From: Sialis fuliginosa
Taxonomy: Eukaryota; Arthropoda; Insecta; Megaloptera; Sialidae
Length of the DNA stretch: 64,000 bases
Assembly: GCA_961205875.1 (NCBI GenBank)
Contig: OY540811.1
Span: 15,555,248 to 15,619,247, forward strand
Direction of reading: 5' to 3'
Numbering within the stretch: the stretch's first letter is position 1; the number at the start of each line of letters is the position of its first letter. Below, piece by piece: positions 33,954-46,139 of the stretch. The position numbers were made by a program, and so were the translations under genes. The notes below the pieces were generated by a model. The model did not search any database and was not told where the DNA came from. It saw only the letters and a program-made list of their open reading frames with translations.

Positions 33954-36900
33954 TAATATTTAAACAAAAAATAAGATTAAAGGGAATATAAAAATTTTTC
34001 TTAATGTTAAATACAATTTAATAGCTATTCAAAAATTGATAGACTAAATTCATTTCAAGAATCAGATATGGTTGATGGCCATATTTTTTATACTCTATAA
34101 AAATGACATTGTTTAAATTCGTGTCCTTTGTATTTATACTAGTAATATCTTATTATAATTACATATAAAATATATGTACCCAAACACATATTCATTTTAC
34201 CTCTTTACTTTTACTTTATAAAATAAAAATAAAAAAACGTTCGCTTTTAATCTAATTCGTTAAATCATTTATTTTCAGTTGAAAAATTCACCCTTATTTT
34301 GATTATAAATGTCGAGAATTATTTTTTAGACACAACACTCTACAATTCTTCATTTAAAAAACACGTCAACGATAGCGTATAATTTTTCACAATTTCCACT
34401 GCAGAGTAACGTCCTATAAGCAAACTAATATCTCAGAGTGTTGGGGAACAAACAAAACATGAGTGACTATTTGCTGATACATGTGCTATATCACCTGAAT
34501 ATTTGGATTTATTTAACATCTAGAGAGCATTAGATTTCAACAAATTCTATGCCATGATCATATGACTTTATTTTTTCTCTGGTGAACAATAAATATTGTT
34601 TCTTTCACAATGAGATATTTTCAGACGCTAAACAAACTCAACTTTTGGTCGATTTTCACGATAAATATCGTTTGTTTTGCTTTCTCGCCTTATCGAAGAT
34701 ACGAGAAGCTTTGTAATCGTATTAAAATGAGAACAAAAATTATTCTCCGATTTCAAAATTTTAACTTGATCTTCCCGTTTCAGGTCAAGACAAACACTTT
34801 TCGTTCCTTGTCACACGTATAACTCATGAACCACCAAACCGATATTAATGAAACTTGTTGTTGAGTGTAAGGGAGGGGGGATCCCAAAACAGTTATTTTA
34901 GATACTTTTTAATGTTTATATTTAAAATATTTTTCAGCATAGTTATACATTTTTTTAGTAAAATTATAATTTTTTTTTATTTAAAAAATATATAATTATT
35001 ATTAAAAAGAAAACTAATATATAATAGTATATTATTATAATAAGTATAAGAATAATCGTTATAATCGTTTTTCTTTTAGTTTAACAAATTTTTATGTTAA
35101 ATCGATTTTCAGCGGAGACGAAGTTTTTAAATTATAAAAAAACTATAGCCTTCTTTAAAAATTGCCATTTACCAGAAAAATATACAGGAGAAACGGGAAA
35201 AATTGGGAGAAAAGTGATAATTTTAGAAAAACGTGAAAATTGCTATTTAAAATACATTGAGTTTGTGACTACCTTATTTTTTGGTCACAAAGAACAGATT
35301 GAAAGAGCTTTCCGTTAATATTTCAATATGAGCGGACACCCTACCGTGCATATACATTATTATACATACTATCTATGTATGTTTAAACTAAAAAGACAAG
35401 ATCACTTCGTATATAAAAATGTATAGGGATTTTGTAAAAAAATACCATGCCACTGTTTTGTCTCTTCTGTCCAAACACGGCATATTAATATACATATATA
35501 TGTATACATATAAGTAAAGACAGCATACATACAATTCTCAAAGTAGAAAACTGTGCCCATGATAACGCATATGAGTTTATATTTTTATTTAAATAATGTC
35601 TACCTACCAAAACATACTGTATATTATATTTCTTGTTTTGTTTATTTATTTAAAAAGGTCATATTTTTATAAAAAATACAAACATATGTTACAATTAGTA
35701 AAAATAACATAAAAATATAAATTTTCAGGATTAAAATCATATTAAAATATGTAATTAATGTAAATTATATGCTCCAATAAACAAAACATGCGATTACTTC
35801 AAAAATATATATATTAAACAACATATTTTGTACTCATTAAGCAGAATTTATAATAAAACACGTTAATAAAGAAAAATAAAAGTTGTTATTTTGTTTTTAC
35901 AAAGTACATTATCAGTGATTCTCAAAAATACCTACATAGTAATGTGTTTTAATCTGTATGGGTCAACCATGTAGGCTATAAAAGTAAAATTTTTATAGCC
36001 TACATAAAAATATCGATGCGGTAAAGGTGTATTCAGTCTAAAGAAAAACGCTCTAGGATCAAAGTTTTGATAGTTATATGTAAAAGAATTTAATTTAAAA
36101 TGTTAAAAGATACCTTCGAGGTTTTAAGCTGAACTGATGTTAGGATATCGACATAAATCTTAACGTAATTCACCGCATTTAATTTCTGCAGGCAGAAACA
36201 AAAAAAACTGATGTGTATACGTTGCATTGATTTTACAAATTTTTTTGTGAATATTGCAGGCAATTAGATATATTAACTGGATTTTTATCTTACGTATTTT
36301 TGGGCACTATAAATAATTTTTATAGAAAAACTCACTGACCCCAAAATCTTTTGTTATCGTAAAAAATAAACATTATCACGGCCCATGGAGCCTCCCAAAA
36401 TTGATATAATTTTTTTGTTGCTATTTGGGGGTCAGCGAGCTTTTTTATTGTCAAATTTATTTTCAGCGACCAAAAATACAAAAAACATAGTCAAGAATAC
36501 AAAACCTTTTTGTGGGGTTCTGTAATCAATTTGAAATAATCGAATAATTCAGTCGTAGTTATACATAGGCTGTACCGAAAACAGGAGTTGTCGTGGATAT
36601 TAATATTTTATTTATTTAACAATCGCTTTTTATTAATCAACCCATATCCGCAAACCTGTCCTCTCAAATAGAAATTATGGATTTTTCGTAGATTGCACCT
36701 ATTAAAACTTTTGTTCAACACCTTTTGGGGTTCTTTCTTTTGCTCTACTGCTGTAACCTAAATTAATGAATATTTTTAGTTTTAAATAACTGTATAGACA
36801 CAATTTTTTTAAATAAATTTTTAATCTTTTTATGGATTTTTGAAATTAGTATTTTTTGTTGATTTTGTTTCACTTCAAACTAGTTTAAGTTCTCAAGTAG

Positions 36901-39900
36901 ATTAGGATTATAAAGTTACTCCATAAGCTTTATATTTAACTTTGCTAGCAGTAAATTTTCAAGAAAACTTAAATAAATATTTTTAAAGTATATTTACGTC
37001 AAAAATGTTGATTTAAACGATTCGTATATGTATTTATTTAGTTTCTTTTACTTTTAAATATATAACCATATAGGTGAAACTTAATTCCAAATAGTAAATT
37101 AAATACTTAATTTTATTATAACTACTTCAATTTTAAGTACCCATAAAATTCTAACAATCAAAACTTTATAGGTATTTGATGTATTTTTTAACAATTCGTT
37201 TTGTTTACATTTGTTTTTTAAATCAATTAATTAATGAGCCATGTTTAGATAAATTAATTATCAAGCTGTATTTAATTATCTGCTATGTTTAATAAATATT
37301 TAAAATCTAGCTTATTAATATTAATTAAACATTAATATAATTATTTTTATAACTCGAGCATTAAATCTTAATAAAATATTGATACTAATTCTTATTGTTA
37401 GTTACATTTACGTAGCATATTTTGTAAACCAAGTGATGTAAATTTTACTTAAAAACTGAAGATAAATTGTAAACAAACTGAAGTCAATTTATTTAATGAA
37501 GTTTACGTTTAATTAATTCTATACAATAAAATTTCACTGATTAAAAATATTATTTAAATTAACGTAAACGTTAAATTACGACGGATCTGAATTTATTTTG
37601 ATTTCGGTTCATTTTAAAATCCTTATTTACGATATAATGTTAATTATATTATGTAATTATGTATCTCTTATTCGGTATTTTATTTACTAGAATCTTAAGG
37701 ATTATTGAACTGCGTTTAATTTTTAGTTATAAAATACAAGTACCTGGTTAATAATTTATTTTAAATAGTAAGTTTTTCTTATTTTTATCATTTTAAATTA
37801 TTATAATATCTATTTATTATTAATGTAAAATTTAGTTAACAACCAAAATTAAAACAACATGCTTAGTGGCTAGAAACTAAGATATGAAATAATCATCAAG
37901 CCTGAATTTGAATTACTGAATTAATTATAAAATAATATTTAAAGCCACTTAATTGTTTGAAAATATTATACCACTATGCTCAGATTTTAACATTTGTTGC
38001 TAATTGTAAAACCTGCTTATATTATTTTCTAATAGATTCTAATCAATATTTAAATAAATATATAATAAAAATATAACACCCCCATCCCTGCAAACCACAA
38101 ACCTACGTGCAAAATAATTCACAAAACATAACAAATCTATAAGACATTGTTACAAAATAATAATACACACATACACATAATAGGTATCGATTTACAAAGA
38201 TATCAAACTTAGGTCTACAAAAGCACAGCTGTCTTGAGCCAGTAGTCGCATAATGAGTATCACAATCCATCGTTATGTACCTACTACCCCCCCCCCCCCC
38301 CCTCATTCGCCTCTTGTTACCCGTACGGTATCTGTGTTCATTCTATTGCCAACCTTTATATTGCAGTTTCACTTTGAGAAACTCATTTAACTCACGTGTA
38401 TATCTAAAACTGATTTGTTTTCAAGTTGGTAGATGTTATTGCTGATGAAAACTTTGTTTTACTTGTTGCTGGTTTCAGTTAGGTCTGATTTACACTAGGA
38501 TATTTAAAAAGGGTATTTAAAGGTATTTTGGAGAATGATTTATTATTATTATTCTAAATATATCAGAATTTCGTCAATTAAATAATATTAAATATATTAC
38601 TAAATTAAGGGGCTACGTACTTCCAGCACTAGTGAAAATTAATAATATTTTAAATTCTGGATGTAGGGTATGTAACCCCTTAATTAAAGAGCACAATTTA
38701 TATGACAAAAATTCGAATTACATTTAAGATCAAATTAAATAACATTTTAACAAAAAATCTAGCCGATATATATACATATATATAAAATGGAATATAATAA
38801 GAACTATAGATCAGAGAACAAACTGAATATACTTTTATGTTAAATTATTATAATAATTTAATAAATTATTGTAATTTTAACTTTAACACAAATCTTGTTA
38901 TTCTTATTTGTAAATTTCGGCTGCGTTTTCTTAAAGTTGATATTTTCTATTGTAATGTAGTTATATTCAAACGAATTTTACAGAAGCGATTGTTTTATTT
39001 GTTTTACTCCAAAGTTTTAATAAGGTACACGTATTTTTATTGGCAAACATTTTCATTGCGATGGATACAATTTACGAAAGGTGTATTCTGTATATTAAAA
39101 TGTTATTCGGAAGTTTTTATTATTATTTTGTATATACGGGAGCAAAAAATTAAACAAAGTATCAATGATTGGAAAATTGAATTGTGTACATACCTTTCTA
39201 TATATGTATTCTTTTGGTATCTATAATTTATAATTATAATCGATATTTAAATAATTGAAAAAAATTATTTACAATTGAATGAATTATTCTGAAACGATTT
39301 ATTTCTCTGTTCAAATAATATTAACATTTTATAATAACAAAAAAGAACAGTTAAATTATTAGAAAATAAACAAATTTAACATTTACACAACCAAAATAAA
39401 ATTTTTGAGTAAGTAATATATGTACAGTACATCTGCAAATATAAAAAAAATGTTTTCACTTGACATACGTCCCTCAATTTTAATTCGGGCATTTTGTTAT
39501 ACTTTATTTCTGCTAGACTGCCCGAGGACTATTTCCAAGCATGCATTAAATGCTACATTAAATGTATACATCAACCACATAAAATATAAAGCAAACATTT
39601 TATGAGAGCACACAAATTATTCCTGGCATTCTAACAATAAGTTATGGCGTATTTTACTAAAATTTCGGGACTTCAAAAATAAATATTTGTACTACTACGA
39701 AAATATTTTTAAAACTATCCATCAACCTTTTTATATAAGAAAAGAACGTCAATAGAAGAAGAAGAAGAATAACCTTTTTGTATTTGTTTGTGTGTAAAGT
39801 ATTTAATTAACATTGTGTCTTTATTTTTTTTATATTAAATATATTATGTTACATATCACATAATTAATACCTACTAATAATACAATATTTTTATTAGCTA

Positions 39901-40480
39901 CTTTATAATACCAGACATAAGTAATACAAAATTATTTATCTAGTAATGATATTTACTACTTTAAATATACATATTAGAAGATAAAAAATACTGTTATGTA
40001 TACAGTACGCTAAGAAATAATCAAGAGACAAACATCTTTTTAATGAAAAAGGACTTGTAAATTGTAAAAGTTAGGCTCTTTGTAGGTTTTAAAACAAGTA
40101 AATGAGCTAATAAACAGAAATTTTAAGTTTAAAATTAAAGTACATCTTTATTATTGTGTCTTTTGGAAATTCTCTTTAATTTATACACAACTGAATTATT
40201 TACTTTAAAAGGTACGCCTCTTGTAATTTTAAGTTTTCATTACAATTTTCATATTTAATAATGAATATATTTAAGAACATAATATGGAATTTTGATGTAG
40301 ACGTAACGAATTTAGCATTTAAATAGAATGGGGGTATGAAAATTTTATGATATTTTATTTATAAATTTAAAATTTACAGTTTGTTGAATATTTTAATTCG
40401 TATTTATCCTTTAGTGTAAGAAAATATTGAAAATATTTTTAAAACAATAATAACTCATTAGTAAAAATTAAAAAAAAAGT
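33954..40480. other. Long A+T-rich stretch, gene-poor
   Basis: Noted within it: a decayed-repeat patch at about 34600-34880 (AACTCATGAACCACCAAACC followed by TGATGAAAC-like sequence); a perfect 13-bp inverted repeat at 35971-36003; a C16 homopolymer at 38287-38302; and a TA-rich region around 37300-38060. The longest frame of the window, 129 codons at 38837-39226, is Ile/Phe/Tyr-rich with no motif, so I do not call it a gene. Confidence 0.45.
35971..36003. repeat. Short perfect inverted repeat (13-bp stem)
   Basis: GTAGGCTATAAAA (35971-35983) and TTTTATAGCCTAC (35991-36003) are perfect inverse copies separated by 7 nt. It is probably a chance or micro-palindrome feature. No U-tract or other terminator context applies in this genome. 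Confidence 0.7.
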
Positions 40481-40482
40481 GT

Positions 40483-41262
40483 TACTGTGTCGGGATGCAC
40501 AGTCGAGGGATTGACGTGAATATGTTCCAAATCTAAAGGCGCGTCGTTTGTAGCAGTGGGGTTAAATAAAACTCATGATGTGCTTGCGTGCCTGTACCTC
40601 CTGACCCCACAGCTATTGAATGCTATATTTTCCAATAGCTGCTGAGACGATTTTTCCAATGTTATTCGTCTTTAATATTTAACATGCTGGCTTTCACGCG
40701 TGTTTTAGCCGACATTTTGAAAATTTACTTTTTTTGTGTCGAGCTATACTAATTTTAAATTTACGTTAGCGCGCAAAATGATTGCTACGCGTTTGTTTGT
40801 CTATAAAATCTCCTAATTAATAAATTAAAAATAGATTCATATCAACAAAATTGAAAAGTCTGTTTATTAATTTAGGAAATAACGCATTTACTTTTTACAA
40901 TTTTCCCTTTGTTTTCATTATTTCTTATGATTTGTACGAACATAAATATTCACAATTTTTTTATTCATATTTAAAAATCTTTAATCAAAAAATGAAAATT
41001 GTCATTCTTATTTACTGTTATTTATGTTTCAATTAAATTAATTAATATTTACAGGCAAAATCGTGGAAATACGACATGTAATTTTTTTTATTGTATGCAG
41101 TTTTTCATTCATTACAACTGATAAAATGTTTTGTTTTGTATTTGAACCTCGTAAATCTAATCGAGATCTAAAAAATCAGCGTGATAGCCGTTCTGAGTGT
41201 CGAACTATACTGATTGTAATTTACGGTAGCGCGCAAAATAATCGCTACGCCTTTAACCCCCC
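40483..41262 (+). repeat. Dispersed repeat R40, copy 1 (plus)
   Basis: It starts GTGTTACTGTGTCGGGATGC and AGTCGAGGGATTGACGTGAA. It runs through GTTAAATAAAACTCATGATG, TTATGATTTGTACGAACATA (about 40926) and AATATTTACAGGCAAAATCG (about 41045), to GATAGCCGTTCTGAGTGTCG and GGTAGCGCGCAAAATAATCG (about 41226). An inverted copy is at about 58680-59142. Its 3' segment (GTCGAGCTATACTAATTTTA...GCGCGCAAAATGATTGCTAC) also occurs internally at about 40738-40798, so the copy has an internal partial duplication. Confidence 0.7.
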
Positions 41263-41894
41263 TCCACCCGTACCGTATTTGCACAGTGGTGGTTCAATGT
41301 TTAATAGATGCGGAACAATACACCGGTTAAAATGATACCGAAATCATCCCAATCGGACTTTTAGTTTCTGAGCTATTCAATGATTTTAGATCACCTTGAA
41401 AACGTTATATCATAAGTTTCTGAAAATTACATAATACAAAATTGTTCATTATTATTATATTTAATAATCCATAAATATTCGAAATATTACATGTTATTGA
41501 TTGATTATTTTATTATACCATTGAAGTATTTTTATGAATACGAAATATATTTGATTATATTTTGTACGATCATATTTTGCGATATCATCAATATGTGTTG
41601 TGTTTACTTATTCTGATCATCGAAGCGCTACAATATAATATACGGCCGCTTTTCTCCATATGTGTGAGTGAGTACAGTATAATATTTTATTATATCTTTT
41701 ATATTGTACTTGTATATTTTTTCAATAACGTACATACTTGTTTTATTGACAATTTCTGGAATTTTATTTTATTTATGAATTGTTTATATGTAGAATGTAG
41801 ATGTGTTGCAATTATACTAATCGTTAAAGGACATTTTTTCACATTTTTTTGACGACATCGGTTACCATGTAATCAAATGAGAACTTTCACACGT
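41263..41894. other. Unassigned spacer
   Basis: This is A+T-rich sequence with a decayed-repeat-like segment at about 41336-41395 (ATCCCAATCGGACTTTTAGT). The 96-codon frame 41562-41852 has no domain and a low-complexity, Ile/Tyr/Phe-rich composition. Confidence 0.4.
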
Positions 41895-42140
41895 ATTCCG
41901 TCCCGGTTAAAGTGCCGGCCCAGCAGCCGGGTCAAAGATATGCTCTCGTGGTATTTTGATGCTTGATATTGCACTGTTCAACCAGGAAATCAAAAATATT
42001 GGTACTTATGCGAATGTAGTTAACAAATTTAGTACCATCGGTTCTAAGTTTCGCGTATAGAAACTTCTCTTCAAGTACCTTACAGTCAACAGAGGATGTA
42101 ACCAATACTGCCCTTTTATACTTATTTATATTATTTTGTT
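41895..42140 (-). pseudogene. Relic of a PIF/Harbinger transposase (N-terminal third)
   Basis: On the minus strand the frame gives RAVLVTSS, then EEKFLYAKLRTDGTKFVNYI and RISTNIFDFLVEQCN, then IKHQNTTR. After a one-base frameshift it continues as ESISLTRLLGRHFN. The sequence 'K-F-x-N-Y-x-R-[IM]-S ... F-D-x-L ... Q-N-T-x-x-R-x-S-I' is the characteristic region upstream of the helix-turn-helix and DDE domains in insect Harbinger transposases (family knowledge). The catalytic part is absent. A Tourist-type TIR element with TAA duplications lies about 320 bp away, so both may derive from one family. Confidence 0.65.
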
Positions 42141-42452
42141 GAACACTGCAGACCACGGCTAGAACCCAACTACACCGGTACTGAGAATGCCGGCGTATAG
42201 AAAAAGGGCCATTGGCCGATGTGTGGAAAAAAACCCTTACTGTTTCATTTAGGTATACATATATCACTCATTTGCTACAATAATGACATAATTCAAAAAT
42301 TGCTATTTTTGAGTTGTTTATACAGGAATAACCGTTCGTACATGTATTTTTTACAGTAAGAATGATATATCTGAGCTTTAATTATAACTACAAGAGAGTA
42401 TAAATATATTTAAAAATAAATGATCATATAAAGTTATACCAATTCAAAACTT

Positions 42453-43034
42453 TAAGGCCCTCCGCACACGGAGTAACCGTTTTGCAACCAGAATTGCAAA
42501 CCAGTTGTGTAAGCAACCGTTTGGTGACTTTGCACGTGTAACGTAATGGCCCTCCGCACACGGTGCGACTGAAACAAAACTGATTTGCAATCAGTTTCCA
42601 ACTGGTTTCGTGCAACTGTGCTTGCAGGTCGAATTTCGGTTTCAGTTGCGTGGTTGCATGATATTTTAGCTTTATAATTATAATAACATTATTATTTATT
42701 TCTAATTAAAATTATTAGTTAATTATCATTATTCCTATTAATAATGACCTACTTAGTTAGTTCATTCAGAATAAATGATCAGTTAATAAACATTAAATTC
42801 GTCGAGAAGGTGGAAAAACATGAAGTTCTATAGATTTATAACCTTCTTAGGTAAAAAAATCGCGTTTTTTCTTCACGGCAATTCCCATAAAACTGTCGAC
42901 TTATTAAAATTCAGTCGCGCTCGTGTGCGGAGCGAGGACTTAAATTGATTGCAAACCAGTTGTAAAATAGTCGCTTCTACAACTGGTTTGCAATTCTCGT
43001 TGCAAAACAGTCGCACCGTGTGCGGAGGGCCTAA
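42453..43034. mobile_element. Tourist/PIF-Harbinger-type TIR element, 576 bp
   Basis: The element 42456-43031 starts GGCCCTCCGCACACGG and ends CCGTGTGCGGAGGGCC (a 16-bp perfect TIR), flanked by TAA at 42453-42455 and 43032-43034. A second copy of the terminus, GGCCCTCCGCACACGGTGCG, lies inside at 42548, preceded by TAAT. The right arm matches this internal terminus better (CGCACCGTGTGCGG), so the left end appears duplicated or one MITE sits in another. Internal CAACTGGTTTGCAAT-type inverted repeats extend the arms. Non-coding. Confidence 0.8.
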
Positions 43035-43208
43035 AAGTTTCTACTGAAAAATCACAATTTTTGAGTTATATCAATGTTATAGCAAATGGGCGATTTGTTT
43101 AAATAAATAAACAATAATTCTGTTTATTTATTTTTTATCTTGTCGTTAAAAATCACGTGGTGCCCTTTTAATTTAAGTTAATTTATTTTAACCGCTTTCA
43201 CATTTACA

Positions 43209-43397
43209 TATGAGGAGGTGAGTTCCAAAACGTGCAATTTTTAAAAATAATCGAGGTTTTTTTCATATTATAATTGAGCGAGTTTTACTCAAAACTGACA
43301 GTACAATATGAAAGAATGCCAAAAATTCTTTTAAAATCCACTGTCTCGATTATTTTTAAAAATGGAACGAACGAGTTTTGGAACTCACCTCCTCATA
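43209..43397. mobile_element. MITE with about 45-bp TIRs, 185 bp, TA-flanked
   Basis: The left end TGAGGAGGTGAGTTCCAAAA and, further in, TTTTTAAAAATAATCGAG are mirrored on the right by CTCGATTATTTTTAAAAA and TTTTGGAACTCACCTCCTCA, with a short indel in between. The element is 43211-43395, with TA on both sides. The 80-codon frame 43274-43516 crosses its right end and is spurious. Confidence 0.75.
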
Positions 43398-44592
43398 TCT
43401 ATCATTCTATTTCAACGACCCCATTTTCCGAAAAGAAATCGACCACGTCTCCACTGCTAACCAACCTGGTAACACGCGATGAATTTATTGCGTTACAAGT
43501 TTATAACAATAGATAGCACATGCATACTTACAAAAGTTTCGCTAAGGTATTTGCAACTCGGGCATATTTGCACAACGATATAGCAAGTTCAAACAATCCA
43601 GGATTAGTCTATCCTTATACTCAGTCAACAGTGTCCTGTTTTGTTCTAGATTATTGTTTGTGGAGATATTTAATCTAATTTTGTTTAATGAATGAACGAA
43701 TCTAGCAGTGAGTACATATGCAGTTATATTTAATGGGAGTTTGTGTCGCTGCCACAAATGAACAAGTGCATATGAGATAAAGATACATGTATGTGTTTAC
43801 ATATGCGCCGACAGCATATTTTCCATAAGACGGTAATCATTTTGTCTAGAATTTGTTGAGTAAAATATTTTATTAAAATATGAATATTCTTCGTTTTCTT
43901 CTTTTCGATAATATATATTTTTTTTGTAATGTCGATATGTCATTACAGAGTTATAATGATACAAAGTTCTTGTTAATTATGGTTAATAAACAAAAACTAT
44001 TTTCAAGAGATTTTTATAATTTATTTATTATTTATTTATATTCTATTGTTTTTTTATGTACAATGTGGTCTTCGAAACTTAATCTTCACCTTAATAATAA
44101 TAAATAAGAAGGCCGAAGTATCCCCATTTTCCTCTAATTCAAGAACAGACTATAGTCTATAGCAAACATAACATTAACTACACAAAACAAATAGTTTTGA
44201 AAATCGATGTAAGAGCATATATATATAGACTCATAGAAAGTTAAATAGGAAATAGCATTTCTAGTTTAGTAGCAAATTAATTAAATACACTAATTAAGTT
44301 CGACAATTATCAAGACTATCAAGATTTCCTCGATTTTATATTGAATGTAATATTGTAACAAACTATAGAAAATTAAATCAAAAATGTTAAATGAGATTCA
44401 TTCAAAAAATAGTTTTTGTAGCAATTTGCACATTGTCTTTTACAAGTAAATTTGATTAAACTAAATATATCCAATTTTATAAAATTTCATCTACTTAATA
44501 TTCAACATACGTTTGCTAGATCTTGCTTGAATTCTCAAGTTGTATGAGGGATATAATTTGCCTGTGTGTAAAAATCCATTTAAATTTTAAAG
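43398..44592. other. Unassigned spacer
   Basis: A mixed-composition patch lies at about 43400-43760. Short frames at 43542-43757 (minus) and 43880-44107 (plus) have no recognisable motif. No repeat pairing was found. Confidence 0.4.
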
Positions 44593-45030
44593 CAGTGGTT
44601 TTTAAACTTTTGAAGCTACGAAATACTTTAAATTATAAAAATAAATTGCAAAAGAAGATCAAAATAACTATTAATAAATACAATACGATTTTCAAAAACA
44701 ATTTTCTATTTAAAAAAAGTTGAATTTTTTGTTTATTTAAACTTTTTTTGAACTATCTTGGGTTAAAAAATGTTTCGGAAAAAAATTCTTATTTTCACAT
44801 TTAAGAAAATTTACACCCAGCAAATACAAAAGAACATATTTTCTCGTTGAAACTAAATAACTTTTGTCTGAAAAGTTTTTTTTAAAATACTTAGCTTAAT
44901 TTTCGAGATAAAAACTTCTTACGTTTTATTTTGAACACCCAGTATAACAAATAATCGTTTTTCATTCTGTTAATTTTTTTTATTATTTCGTAGAACACTC
45001 ATAACTAGGGACATCGTTTTAAAACCACTG
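44593..45030. mobile_element. Candidate hAT-type MITE, about 438 bp
   Basis: The left end CAGTGGTTTTTAAAC and the right end (inverse) CAGTGGTTTTAAAAC form a short TIR of the CAGTGGTT type common in hAT elements. An AATTTTAA string flanks both ends but is offset by two bases on the left, so an 8-bp duplication is only suggestive. The interior is A+T-rich with no transposase. Confidence 0.5.
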
Positions 45031-45604
45031 AATTTTAAGTAGGTCTGTATCAGATTTTTTTCTGAAAAAAAATATGCTTCATTATTTTGAATATATAGAT
45101 ATGTATGATAATGATCATATTATATCAAATTCAGTTATATAATATACGATTTTTTTCAATTTATAAGTCACTGAATAGGATTCTGGCAAATTAATTTATA
45201 ATAAAATCTTTTGGTATAAGGATTTTTTTATAAATTATATAGATACTTTCATCTTTGGTATGTCTGCATATTTAATAAATCTGGAAGATTTGAATTTGCA
45301 AAAAAAATATGAATTCTTTATGCATTATACAATAAAATATAGATATTCGACTGCGTTGAAATTTTAATATAAAAAATCCGTATTCTAATTTTCAACAGTT
45401 TATTTCTGTATCTATATAATGTATACCATTTTTTAATGTGTATTAACAGCAACACGGTGTTTTTAAAACATTTCGTATTTAATAAGAGTTTGTTGCAATT
45501 TTGTCAAAAAAACAATGTGTAACTATTTTGTCTTTTACCAAAAATTATACAAATAACGAAGGTTATTATTAGAAATTGGAAAGCTTGTTTTTTTAATGAA
45601 TTAC
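45031..45604. other. A+T-rich spacer, no gene seen
   Basis: The sequence is of ordinary composition. I can support no repeats or splice pairs here. Confidence 0.5.
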
Positions 45605-46139
45605 TACAATAAAACGTCGATATAACGCTCCCGTTTATACGCGCTTTTGCCATGGTCTCGACCCCGACACATAAATTAATATACAAATATTCCCGTTTTT
45701 AACGCTCACATATTCCGTTTATAACGTGCAAAAGTTTGTTAACACCTTTTGTGTTAACAACGAAAACCTTTTGTCAAAATTCTTCAAATGAACTTCGCAA
45801 CATTTGTTGTGCACATGTTGACCATTTCAAACACTTTAGTGGAAAAAATGCCGATTTTACGAAAATGCGACAAAAACAAAATATTGAAACAAAAAGATTC
45901 AGCGAAAACCCTTGAAATTCCGTGTTCAACTCTCTGTTCTATTCTTAAATATCTTGAAGAAATCGAGAAAAATATATGTATGAAGTTTCTTTTTTTATAT
46001 TATAATTAATTCTAAATAAGTACATTTAAACAAACTTAAAAAAATATATGTTTTTTCTAATTTATTTCTTATCTATTGCGTTATCCTATTTATAACGCGT
46101 TTTTTATCTGAACCACTCAAGAGCGTTATATATTGATTA
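45605..46139 (+). mobile_element. pogo/Tigger-like element remnant, about 535 bp
   Basis: The left region AATAAAACGTCGATATAACGCTC and the right-end inverse AATAATCAATATATAACGCTC share TATAACGCTC plus a partly matching outer part. Further 'TTTATAACGCG/CGTTATAAA'-type motifs lie inside both ends. This resembles Tigger-family termini, which often include TATAACG-type strings. The interior carries a CENP-B-type helix-turn-helix relic. Much of the transposase is gone. Confidence 0.55.
45848..45975 (+). pseudogene. CENP-B/pogo-type helix-turn-helix relic of a transposase
   Basis: The + strand frame reads MPILRKCDKNKILKQKDSAK, then TLEIPCSTLCSILKYLEEIE and KN. The arrangement 'K...IL...(D)S.K...A..[FL].IP.STL..I[LK]......I' is the N-terminal psq/CENP-B-type DNA-binding helix-turn-helix of pogo/Tigger transposases (family knowledge). 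Downstream the frame ends after about 15 more residues with no CENP-B second HTH or DDE core. It lies inside a TIR-bounded remnant, which supports the assignment. Confidence 0.6.

Noticed and set aside
38837..39226. Longest open frame in the window (129 codons)
   Set aside because: It is rich in Ile, Phe, Tyr, Leu and Lys as expected from translating A+T-rich DNA, shows no domain, and has no splice or promoter context.
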